Assembly (NCBI GenBank): GCA_003254925.1
Contig: QANZ01026512.1
Location: 8,880-72,879, forward strand
DNA: 64,000 nt
Source of the DNA: Chamaecrista fasciculata
Taxonomy: Eukaryota > Streptophyta > Magnoliopsida > Fabales > Fabaceae
Reading direction: 5' to 3'
Position numbers and translations under genes: made by a program. The notes under the pieces are model-generated. The model was not told the origin of the DNA and ran no database searches. It saw only the letters and a list, made by a program, of their open reading frames with translations. Shown here one piece after another: positions 48,494 through 58,931 of this stretch. Each line of letters starts with the position of its first letter. Positions within the stretch are counted from its first letter, which is position 1.

Positions 48494-49474
48494 AAAATAG
48501 GGTAAATTCCACTTTGGTACCCTGTCCTATTACCCAGTACCACTTTGGTACCCTGTTCTTTCAAAAGTACCACTTTGGTACCCTGTCCTTTAAACCGTTA
48601 CCCACTTTGGTACCCAATTTAAAATTTCTGTCAAATTTTAATGGTGGAGGGACTAAAAAGGCAAAATTCTTAATTTTTCATCACCAATTTGCGATTTCCA
48701 CGTTCATTCATTCACTAACCCCCATTTTTTTTCCTCTTCACGATTCATCCCTTCTTCATCTCACTGTGCGGCATCGCCGCCGTTGGAACTGCCACGGTTG
48801 TTGCACTTGCGCCACCAACTGCCGACGCTACCGTCACCGTCCCCGGCATCGGCGATGTCAGAGGCGATGAATTCTTCCGTCGCTGTATTTCGCAGAGAAG
48901 CTGTTTCTCGCCTCTCTTGAAACACTCGTTCGAGAATTCCCACCGATCATGTACGACTTTCCTGAATCCCTACCAATTATAGATAGAAAATATAAAATCA
49001 ATTGAATATTCAAATGATGATTGAAAACAGAGGATGAAAGAAAATAAATATAAATCAGGAGAATATGATTAATCACATAGGTGTTGAGTTGGTGAACAAA
49101 GCTAGAGAAGTTATAGTGCTTGAAATATTTAGGAAGCAAATCCCTAGCGAAAACGGTAGGGTTCCAAACGATAAAAGTGGATCCGTCTTCGTTCCAAGAA
49201 ATCACGTCGTCAATGGCGCACAGTGAGATGAAGAAGGGATGAAGATGAATCGTGAAGAGGAAAAAAATGGGGGTTGGTGAATGAATGAATGTGGAAATCG
49301 CAAATTGGTGATGAAAAATTAAGAATTTTGTCTTTTTAGTCCCTCCACCGTTAAAATTTGACAGAAATTTTAAATTGGGTACCAAAGTGGGTAACGGTTT
49401 AAAGGACAGGGTACCAAAGTGGTACTGGGTAATAGGACAGGGTACCAAAGTGGAATTTACCCTAAAAAATAAAT
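48494..49474. mobile_element. long-TIR MULE-like element with captured gene
   Basis: The inverted repeats are about 48494-48772 and 49217-49474 (~260-280 bp, a few differences plus a 6 bp indel), beginning AGGGTAAATTCCACTTTGGT. They enclose 444 bp of a heat-shock factor gene. AAAAAAT flanks both outer ends directly, a possible 7 bp target duplication, although it is low-complexity and Mutator elements usually make 9 bp. Long TIRs around a host gene fragment with its intron are the definition of a Pack-MULE-like element. No transposase is present. Confidence 0.75.
48773..49216 (-). pseudogene. captured class-B HSF DNA-binding domain
   Basis: On the - strand, exon 49077-49216 encodes [34 protein letters not shown] and [13 protein letters not shown] 107 bp GT-AG intron (48970-49076) follows at the conserved HSF intron position. 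The next exon (48969 downward) encodes [20 protein letters not shown] and [11 protein letters not shown], then an Ala/Val-rich linker typical of HsfB proteins. The two exons stay in frame. Missing are the first helix, the oligomerisation domain and the rest. The recognition helix has His where HSFs have Arg (SFVRQLN), so DNA binding is probably impaired. The frame is open into the left-hand TIR sequence (to 49481). Confidence 0.88.
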
Positions 49475-49510
49475 GAAACATAAATGATCAATTTAAAGTT
49501 TTGGTCCAAA

Positions 49511-50427
49511 AGGAAGAGGATTAGAAGAATAAGGGTAAGTGTAAGAGTGTAACAGTTAAAGTGAGGCCCACAGCTATATATGTGAGTTTGATATTCATTC
49601 ATTATGAGTTTGTTTTCATTTAAAGGTGTACGAATCCAAGTGGAGTGGTTTGTTTAGTTACGCACGAGGACACCCAATTACCCCCTTTCTTTCTTTTTTA
49701 CTTTCTACTTTTTACATCTTTTTTCTTCAATTGATTGTGAGATTCTTATTTGTCTATTTTATGCGTTCGACAAACATTAATTCCACAAGTTGACAAGCCT
49801 TGTAACAGAAGTAATTTAAAAGCTCTCGCCAAAAGTATTTTTAATAAGATTTTTTATCTAATATATCTTGTTCATAGAGGTTGAAACTACTCAAATTAGT
49901 TGCTCTCCATTACGTCTCGAGTTAGAATTAGATTATATCTATAAAAAAATAATATCTTATTATCGATACAAAAAATACTGTCTGATTCATAATAACAATA
50001 ATAATTACTTTCCACTTGTCACTTTTCACGAACCGATTAAATTAAAACTGACCAAAAACAATTTTGTAATTGGATGTAATATACATATGGCTAATTATCT
50101 TTCGCATGAGTCGTTTGAGACTCAATTTTAATTTTTTATAAGAGGAACAAGTAATACATGCATCCCTTGAATCATGATATATTACTTGACACCACGACAA
50201 TTCAATCGGTGACTCGTCATAGGCGACCTTATCAAAGGTCACCGGAAAACCACTATCACAATCAAAATATCTCCCACCATAGTCTGACACCTCAGGATAT
50301 GCTCCTATGTCACGCACTAGGTAACCATTACCACGCATCTGTCGTTATAAACCACAAACCTTTTGGCACCAACCACAACTCACTCTCCTCTTATATATAT
50401 ACGTGATCCAAAAACTTAACACATGTA
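49511..50427. other. AT-rich intergenic DNA
   Basis: Open frames of up to ~98 codons on both strands near 50,040-50,400 have no recognisable motif and overlap each other. No gene is supported. Confidence 0.3.
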
Positions 50428-50671
50428 GGGTGCGTTTTGTACACTGTGATCTCATGCCCTGTCATTTTATATATTATAGTATCTTGGATGTCTGGCGTTT
50501 GGTAACCCATGATGTCGTTATATATTGACATTTAAGATAACACTCTGTCATCAGATGACGGCAAAAATGGTGTGATTTGATGATAACATAAAAACTATGT
50601 CATCTAGGGTTTGCAAGAGTATTTTTCAATCAAAGTTTCAACTTTATCATTTTTGATTTATTTGTTTTTTT

Positions 50672-50958
50672 TAATAAAACTTACTATTTGGTTCCTAAAT
50701 TTATAACCAGTCAACTAATTTGTTAATGAATAATCAAAATATATGACTCATTTATCAAATTATTTCAATTGTTAATAATTTAGTTCTTGGGTCAAATTTA
50801 AGGACCAAAAAGAAATTTAATATAAATTTAGGGATAAAAAAGTCTTAATTAAGTATAAATTTAGGGACCAAAAAATATAAAATCAGTTCAAACTTAAGGA
50901 CCAAATCATATATTTCAATTATTTATAGTAACTTTAAGAACCAAATAGCAGATTTTGA
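50672..50958. repeat. foldback element nested in the TIR element
   Basis: Left AAAACTTACTATTTGGTTCC and right AAGAACCAAATAGCAGATTT are complementary; similar to 45,375-45,720. Confidence 0.6.
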
Positions 50959-51013
50959 CTTTTTTTTTTCTAATATGGCGCCAATATTTAGCGTCTTTTC
51001 TAATCTATCTATA

Positions 51014-51945
51014 TCAGTGTTGTCATAACCGGACCGGACCGGACGGTCCGACCGAACAAGAGAGCGAGTGGGTTCGACCCCAAAAACCAAAACACTATTT
51101 GGACCGGATTGGACCGGAAATAACCAGCAAAAAACCGGAGAACCGGGTTCAACCGCTAGACCGCCTAAAAAACCGGTGATTCACCCAATTTTTTTTTTTT
51201 TTTGTGAGTTCATTTTTTCGGTGGTTTTTGGAGCTTGATCTTTTGAAATTAATCCATGGGAATGATTTTTGATCATGAAACACACAAAACCCATCCGAAA
51301 TCTGTCCAAACCAAGCTTTCAACGGACCCAAAAAAGGTGTTTATTGGGCGGATGAACAGTCTCCTGGAGGAAGAAGAAGAACTGCTTTCTTGCTTCCTAC
51401 TTTGGTGCATTTTGTATTTTTGGTCCACCCACATTTTGCTAATTTTTCATTTTGGTCCTTTTGCATTAAAAAAATTACAAAATCTGAATAGTTTGGAAAT
51501 CTTCATGCACTAAAGGACCACTAATTAGCTATGCATCAAGTATTGGTTATTTTTGTAATTGCAAATTAATTTTAATTAGTTGCAATTTTGTTTTTTTTAA
51601 TGATCAATTTAGATCTTTTTTGATATTTGCTTCTCAATATTTTATTTCCTTTTAGAAATTTAATTTCCTATGTTTTTTGGGGGCATTAAAAAAAAATTTA
51701 ATAGTTTCGGGACATGTTTAGGACTGATGGAATCTTATTTAAGATTCATTTAGTCCATTTACTTGTTTAAAAAAATGCAGTTACTCCATGATCTCTAGTA
51801 TTATAGAGGGTTTATGTTTAATATATTTTAAAAAAATATTTATTGTGTCATCCGGTCTGACCAATGGTTCGACCGATTCAACCGTCAAACCGTGAACCGA
51901 ACACTTGTCCGAGTCTATGTCCGATTCGATTCTGACAACATTGAT
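51014..51945. mobile_element. TIR element with ACCGG-rich ends, nested
   Basis: It starts TCAGTGTTGTCATAACCGG and ends GATTCTGACAACATTGA, an imperfect inverted terminal repeat. GGACCGGACCGGACGGTCCG arrays lie near the left end and GGTTCGACCGATTCAACC near the right. About 930 bp, no recognisable protein. Confidence 0.55.
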
Positions 51946-52552
51946 CTATATATACTCCTTAACCTAATAGAAGAAGGGGAGAAGGTGATTTGGACAGTGT
52001 TTGATTTAGAATTCATATGCAAAGATCCTGCAAAAGTTTATTTTTATTGAGTTAACTGATGCATTTAAGAAGAGGTTTGTGATGAAACAATTGGGAGAAC
52101 AACATGCTAATGTATACAGGCCTCGTTTTGATTTTTTATAATTTAGTTATAGTTCTAGTTTTTTTTTGTTAATTTATGTTATTTATTTCGACTTTTTTAT
52201 AACATTTATTATTTAGACAATTGGTTGATGATATTTTATTTAGACAAGTTTTTTATTAAAATTATTTTTTACTATATTATTATAATTTAATTATTTATCA
52301 ATATTATATATTTATTTTGAAAATATTAATATATGTCTTTATTATGTTAATAAGGGTAAACATGGAAATTTTAAAAAAAAATGATGTTATTCACAAGAGA
52401 GTACCAAACATATGCATCTTATATCTCTGACATCTACTATTGCCATACCAAACATTGATATTATAAATATCAAGTATCTTATACTATGGTATCACATACC
52501 ATGATATCTGAGATACTACGATATCTGAGATGACAACATATCAAACGCACCC

Positions 52553-52859
52553 GTAATGTTATTCTAATACTCATATAAACTTACTTCATCAAGAACCTGA
52601 ATGACTTTACCATAGGATCAGAGTAGATTCATAGGAAAACATTCTTGTGCATCTTTCTTGTAAGAACTCTATTAAGCCGCAAACGTCCTTCATATGTGTG
52701 ATTAGTTAAAAGATACGACAAATGCTCATTATTATTATTCACAATTCAAATTCTCTTGGGACAATACCTGATATTTAAGTATTATACTATTTCGATAGTT
52801 TATACTTATACTAAGGTTTATAAATTCAAAACTTATTTTTCTTTAAAGAAATCACCCAT
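52553..52859. other. AT-rich DNA, no feature seen
   Basis: No supported feature between the TIR element and the tandem array. Confidence 0.3.
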
Positions 52860-53805
52860 CAACATATAACGCGAGATATATACTCCAAAAAACGGTGGGT
52901 CATCAATCATCATTTGCTAATAAGACAATATAATTAAAAGGGTTGAAAGTCCTAGTTTCAGAGCCTAGATTTCTCTCTGCCCAATAAAAAAAACCTATAT
53001 TTCTCTCTCTAAAATTTCATTCTCTGCGAGCTATATATATCTACAAAAAATTTTAAGAAGATTTACAAAGCCATAACAAATGTGAGAGTTAGACATATAA
53101 CCAAAAAAATACATACTCTCAAAGATGGTGGGTTGATCATCATTCGCTAAAAACAATTATAAAATGGTTGACAGTCCTAATGTTGAAGCCAATAATTCTA
53201 TTATTAAGATGTCATTATGTGCAAACCATATATGATCAAAAAGTTTGCTCCAAGATCTTTGTAACGCTATACCATATGCATGATTTGAATGAGTAACGAG
53301 GACTGTAATTGCTTTTAAAGTTGGTGGGTTGATTATTATTTTCTTAAAGAAAATTAAGGATGGTTGAATGTCTTACTTTTGAAAGTAATCGTCTCTCTAA
53401 AATGTCATCATATGCAAGTGTATTTTCAGAAAACTTGTTTTAAGATGTTTTTAATGCCTTATGTCATATATGATTTGGACGTATAACTAGAAAGATACAT
53501 TGTCCTCTAAAAACTGATATATGTTAACCATTTGTTTAAACATAATAAAGATATAAAATGGTTGAGAACCTCAATTCTGAAGCTAATTATTCACTCTCTA
53601 AGTTGTCATTTTGTATCTCCCATATAACCTTAAAAAGTTTGTTTATCTGACACCATATCATGTGCATAATTTGGACATATAATAAGAGAGATACATGCTC
53701 CAAAAAATGGTGGGTTGATCATCATTGATTGAAGGAAAATTATAGAACGGTTAATGATTTTATTTTCAAAGTTGATAATTTTCTCTGTAAGATTCTATTG
53801 TATAT
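52860..53805. repeat. degenerate ~200 bp tandem array, left part
   Basis: Units share ordered landmarks: AGATACATGCTC, ATGGTGGGTTGATCATCATT, AATTATAAAATGGTTGA, CTCTCTAAGATGTCATT, AAGTTTGxTCCAAGATCTTT, CATATGCATGATTTGGA. Units begin near 52,865, 53,105, 53,300, 53,495 and 53,690 (spacing about 190-240). Identity between units is moderate, so the array is old. The last unit is cut by the copia element and resumes at 58,741. Confidence 0.75.
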
Positions 53806-54059
53806 TGATAGAGTAATAGAGGTTAACTAAGTCAGTTAGAGTTATGAGCTGTAATAACTAAGTCAGTTAGCATTTGTGAGTTGTAATAACTAAGTCCGTT
53901 AGTGCTTGTGAGCTGTAACAACTAAGTCTAGTTTTCAAGTCTATATAAAGTGTATTTGTACTTTGCTACAGTCAATCAATATATCAGATCACTTTTTCCT
54001 TTCCTTCTTCTTTCTCTCTAATTTTGTTCATTTCTCTCTACCTTTTCAATACTTCATCA
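53806..54059 (+). repeat. copia 5' LTR
   Basis: 254 bp, TG...CA, with a TATA box (CTATATAAAG) near 53,942. Short internal repeats (TAACTAAGTCAGTTAG) lie near its start. Confidence 0.92.
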
Positions 54060-57000
54060 TGGTATCAAGAGCCTGACGATCATGGCCATTTCTTCTCCTA
54101 TCTCCGATAATTCATCTACACCTTCATCTTCTTCGAATCCTTCTCCTCTCATTTCTTTTAGCCATAAAATCAGTACGAAACTAGATGATGGAAATTTTTT
54201 TGCTCTGGCGTCAACAGATCATCGCTGCTGTCAAAGGTCATGGACTGGAGAATTTTCTCAATAGTGAGGATCTGGTTCTGGTTCGTTTTCTGTCTGATGC
54301 GGATCGTGTTGCAGGTAAATTTAATCCTGCGTTTATCTCTTGGCAAAAGCAGGATCAGCTTCTACTATCCTGGCTTTTTGCTTCACTTGGAGATTCTATG
54401 CTTAGGCTAGTTGTTGGTTGCTCAAGATCTTTTGAAGTTTGGCATAAGATCCTTGAGTATTTTGGCAATCATATGGCGGCTAAGATTCACCAGTACCAAG
54501 CTGAGTTGCGAAATACAAAGAAAGGTACCCGTCCTATTAATTTGTATTTGCTGAGAATCAAGGCCTTAGTTGATCAGCTGCGAGCAATTGGTTCTGAAGT
54601 AAGTGAGCAAGAACATGTGAGATGCGTTCTTGAAGGCTTGACTAAAGAATATGCACCGTTTATTACTTCAGTACATCTCAGATCTGAACCTTTATCTGTT
54701 TCTTCTCTTCATTCGTTGCTTATAGCTCAGGAAATTCAGATTGCAAAATTTCTCACTCCAGTTAATTCTTCTGTTACTGCAAATGTAGCTACAAATACTA
54801 GTGGTGATAGATCTTCTCAGTTTTATGGTAATCCTAGAGCTGATATGTCTCATTTTCCCTATCGAGGCAATTTTAGAGGTTCTGGTTTTCGTGGAGGTAG
54901 ATACAACAATTATCGTGGCAGAGGTAGAGATCGCAATTTCTTTAATAACAACAATTATCAGCGTCCTGCTATACAGTGTCAATTGTGTTTTCGTCATGGT
55001 CATTTTGCTTCTAATTGCTTCAAGAGATTTGATTCTAATTTTCAAAATCCTGCTGCACAGACTTCTGGTTTTCAGCAAAATCCTCATCATTCTTTTGATA
55101 TGCAATATCGTATGCCTCCTCCTGCTGCTTCTAGCAATATTTCAGCTCTTGTTGCTACTCCAGATACACTTAATGATAATGCCTGGTTTCCAGACTCAGG
55201 TGCTTCAAGTCACCTCACTTTCAACAACACTAACCTCATGACAGGTTCACAGTATGTTGGAGGTGAACAGGTTTTTGTTGGTGATGGTAATGGTCTTCCT
55301 ATAAAGCATATTGGTCATTCTTTAGTTTCTTCCAATAATTCTTCTATTAATCTTTCACTTAAAAATCTGCTTCATGTTCCTTCTATTACCAAGAATCTTG
55401 TCAGTGTTAGTAAATTTTCTCATGATAATAATGTTTTCTTCGAGTTTCATGCTAATGTTTGCTTTGTTAAATCACAGGTTACCAAGGAAATTCTCTTGCA
55501 AGGATTTCTTAAGCCTGATGGTTTATACTGCTTTGACCAATTCAAGCTTACTCATCATCCAGCTTCTAATTCATCTGTTTCTTCTGATCTTTCTTTTTCT
55601 CATTGTAATTCCTCTGTTTTCAATAATCAGTGTAATGTTACTGCTTATAGTACTTCCTGTAATGTCCTTGATAATTCCTATACTCTGTGGCATAGACGTT
55701 TAGGTCATGCTCATTCTGCTGTTGTTTCCAAAGTACTTAAGCAGTGTAATATTCATGTTCCTAATAAAACAGTGTCAGATTTTTGTTCTTCCTGCTGTTA
55801 TGGCAAATTACACAAGTTACCTTCTCCACCTTCTTCCCATTCTTATAATTCACCACTTGAACTTATTTACACTGATGTTTGGGGTCCCTCCCTCTCCAAT
55901 TTTATCTAGATATGGATCACGTTTTTATATCAGTTTTATTGATGCTTTCAGTCGTTATACATGGATTTATCCTTAAAAATCCAAAGCTGATGCATTCTCA
56001 GTATTCCAGTCTTTCAAAATATTAGTTGAAAACCAGTTAAATACCAAAATTAAAGCTATTCAATCAGACTGGGGGGGAGAATTTCGTCCTTTCTCCTCTT
56101 TTCTTCAAACTCATGGCATTATACATAGGTTGTCTTGTCCTCACTCTCATCAACAAAATGGTACTGTTGAAAGAAAGCATAGACATAATGTAGAACTTGG
56201 TCTCACAATTTTAGCAAATGCATCTATGTCACTTGTGTTTTGGGAAGATGCTTTTCTCTGCTCTACCTATCTCATTAACCGTCTTCCTACTCCTCTACTA
56301 ATTTTTTCTTCACCTTTCCTTACTCTTTTTCAGCAGAATCCTGACTATACTTTTCTTAAAGTCTTTGGTTGTGCTTGTTTTCCATTGCTTCGTCCTTATA
56401 ATAATCACAAAATGCAGTTTAGGTCTGAAAAATGTCTATTTCTTGGGTATAGCTATCAACATCATGGTTATAAATGTTTGTCTCCTAGTGGTCGCTTGTA
56501 TATCTTAAAAGATGTCAAGTTCAATGAGTATGAGTTTCCTTGTTCTTTGAATTCTTTTTCTCATCTTTCAAATTCATCTACTAATTCTAAGTCTTCCTTA
56601 TCTACTCCTTCTTTTGTTTCTGCTTCTCCACCTTTAATATCATCTTCTTCTGTTAGTTCACATGACCAATTGCTTAATACTACATATTTACCATCATCAC
56701 TAACTCCTAATTCGTCTTCTTCTAATACTGACAGTTTAGACTCTCCCAGTTGTTCTTCTCCTTTATGTGATGTTGTAGGTCCTTCTATTGTTCAAAATGG
56801 TGTTCCTCAGCAAGATAAGGCTCCGGGTCAGTATATGCACACTAGATCTAAGAGTGGTATCTTCAAACCTAAGGTGTATCTTACACATGTTCTTCCTACT
56901 TCTCCCAAAACTGTCTTGTTAAATCCTGTTTGGAAATCTGCTATGACTGATGAATATGATGCCTTAATTAGAAATGGAACTTGGTCTCTAGTACCCTTAC

Positions 57001-58455
57001 CTGCTCATAGGAATAAGATTGGTTGTAAGTGGGTTTTTGGAGTGAAGGAAAATCCTGATGGGTCTGTCAGTAGATACAAGGCACGTCTTGTTGCAAAAGG
57101 TTTTCACCAAGAGGAAGGGTTTGATTATACTAAAACTTTCTCCCCTGTAATTAAGCCTACTACAGTGCGCATTATTCTTACTATTGCACTTACTCATGGT
57201 TGGAGTTTATCACAGCTAGATGTTAACAATGCGTTCCTTAATGGAACTATTCATGAAGATATATATATATATATATATATGCAGCAACCTCCGGGGTTTG
57301 AGAATGAAAATAAAGACTTGGTTTGCAAACTTCATAAGTCTTTATATGGTCTTAAACAAGCACCAAGTGCTTGGTTCCAAAAATTAGCAAACACTCTTAT
57401 TTCTTTAGGATTTATTGGCAGCAAGTGTGATCCTTCTTTGTTCATTCATAAAACATCTATTGATGTTACATATGTTCTAGTATATGTTGATGACATAATT
57501 GTCACTGGTTCTAGTATTTCCTTCATCACTACACTCAAGTCCAATCTCAACACAGCCTTTGCCTTAAAAGATTTAGGACCACTTCATTTCTTTCTTGGTC
57601 TTGAAGTTTCTTTCTTAGCTGATGGTTCTCTTCACTTATTCCAGTCAAAGTATGTTTCTGATTTACTTACTAGAGCAAAAATGGCTGATGCAAAACCCAT
57701 GAATACTCCGATGGTAGCTGGTCTCAAACTTACAAAACATGGTTCTGATTATTTTTCTGATCCTCAGTTGTATAGATCTATTGTTGGTGCTTTACAATAT
57801 GCTACTATTACAAGACCTGAGCTGAGCTATGTTGTTAATAAAGTTTGCCAATTCATGAGTTCTCCTCTTGAAGAACATTGGGTTGCAGTAAAAAGAATCT
57901 TGCGCTATCTCAAGGGAACAAGTTCTTATGGTTTGAACATTTCTAAGGCCTCCTGATTTCAGCTTTCTGGGTATTGTGATGCTGATTGGGGTAGTGATAT
58001 TGATGACAAAAAATCAACTTCTGGCTTTGCTTTGTTTCTAGGAGGAAGCTTGATTTCATGGAGCTCTAAAAAGCAGCCTACAATTGCTAGATCAAGTACT
58101 GAAGCCGAGTATAGGAGTATTGCTGCTCTTGTGTCTGAAATAACTTGGGTAACTTCATTGTTGCAGGAATTGTATTACCTCTGGCTGCTAAACCTGTAAG
58201 TTTACTGTATTAATTCAAGTGCTGTATGTAGCTTTGTCTCACAATCCTGTTTTGCACAATAGAACTAAACACATGGAGCTTGATGTTTATTTTGTTCGGG
58301 ACAAAGTTCTTCAGGGATCTTTGGCTGTGCTTCACATACCTTCTTTGGATCAAACTGCATATGTCTTAACTAAGCCGCTTGCTCATCATCGTTTCTGTAT
58401 TCTTAGAGATAAACTGAGAGTTTGTGCTAAGCACCAATCTCAGTTTATGGGGGGA

Positions 58456-58740
58456 TGATAGAGTAATAGAGGCTAACTAAGTCAGTTAGAGTTATGAGCT
58501 GTAATAACTAAGTCAGTTAGAGTTATGAGCTGTAATAACTAAGTTAGTTAGCATTTGTGAGTTGTAATAACTAAATCCGTTAGTGCTTGTGAGCTGTAAC
58601 AACTAAGTCTAGTTTTCAAGTCTATATAAAGTGTATTTGTACTTTGCTACAGTCAATCAATATATCAGATCACTTTTTCCTTTCCTTCTTCTTTCTCTCT
58701 AATTCTGTTCATTTCTCTCTACCTTTTCAATACTTCATCA
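58456..58740 (+). repeat. copia 3' LTR
   Basis: 285 bp. It is the same as the 5' LTR apart from about four substitutions and one extra ~31 bp copy of the internal TAACTAAGTCAGTTAG-type repeat. Confidence 0.92.
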
Positions 58741-58890
58741 TATACAAATCATTCATAATTAGAAAATTTATTCCAAGATCTTTCTAGTGTCATACCGTAT
58801 AAACGATTTAGACACGTAACAAAAGAGATACAAACTTTGAAAGATAAAATAATTTTAAAAAATAATGAAATCACGTGACTGGCACATAAT
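58741..58890. repeat. tandem array, remainder after the copia insertion
   Basis: Continues the interrupted unit (CCAAGATCTTTCTAGTGTCATACC, GATTTAGACACGTAAC) and begins another (AGATACAAACTTTGAAAGAT) before the LINE starts. This shows the copia element landed inside the array. Confidence 0.65.
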
Positions 58891-58931
58891 CGAATATCCT
58901 TATCTTTTAATGAAAATAAACCATAAAAAAA

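Larger units (their letters stand above)
48060..49510. repeat. foldback-type repeat split by the long-TIR element
   Basis: 48,060-48,490 and 49,478-49,510 together match the kind of sequence at 28,975-29,215 (GGTTAAATTGGATCC... and AATTTAAAGTTTTGGTCC). The MULE-like element lies between, so the repeat is the older host. Confidence 0.55.
50428..52552. mobile_element. non-autonomous TIR element (GGGTGCGTTT ends), nested
   Basis: Ends GGGTGCGTTTTGTA and CATATCAAACGCACCC are inverted repeats. GTA flanks both sides directly, so a 3 bp target duplication as in PIF/Harbinger is possible. Subterminal inverted blocks (ATATTATAGTATCTTGGATG / CATACCATGATATCTGAGAT) support one element. Two other repeats sit inside it (50,672-50,958 and 51,014-51,945). 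No transposase was seen. Confidence 0.55.
53806..58740 (+). mobile_element. Ty1/copia LTR retrotransposon fossil
   Basis: It has LTRs at both ends (TGATAGAG...CTTCATCA), a primer-binding site TGGTATCAAGAGC right after the 5' LTR, and a G-rich polypurine tract before the 3' LTR. Parts in copia order: gag with a CCHC-type knuckle (about 54.2-55.1 kb), protease (FPDSGASSHLT, ~55.2 kb), integrase (~55.7-56.5 kb), reverse transcriptase (YVDDI, ~57.0-57.7 kb) and RNase H (~57.95-58.4 kb). It is broken, with about three or four interruptions, and so is a fossil. The LTRs differ by about four substitutions in ~254 bp (~1.6%); at an assumed 1.3e-8 per site per year that is roughly half a million years. 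Flanks TATAT/TATAC suggest a 5 bp target duplication with one change. Confidence 0.93.

Noticed and set aside
50042-50406. 98- and 82-codon ORFs on opposite strands
   Set aside because: They overlap each other antisense, have no family resemblance, and lie in repeat-rich intergenic DNA.
54692-55241. ORFs of ~140 codons overlapping the copia gag region in other frames
   Set aside because: They are shadows of the copia coding strand, Ile/Leu- or Ser/Thr-rich with no motif.
53806-58740. The repeated TAACTAAGTCAGTTAG units as a CRISPR-like or satellite array
   Set aside because: They occur only inside the two LTRs and are internal LTR repeats.
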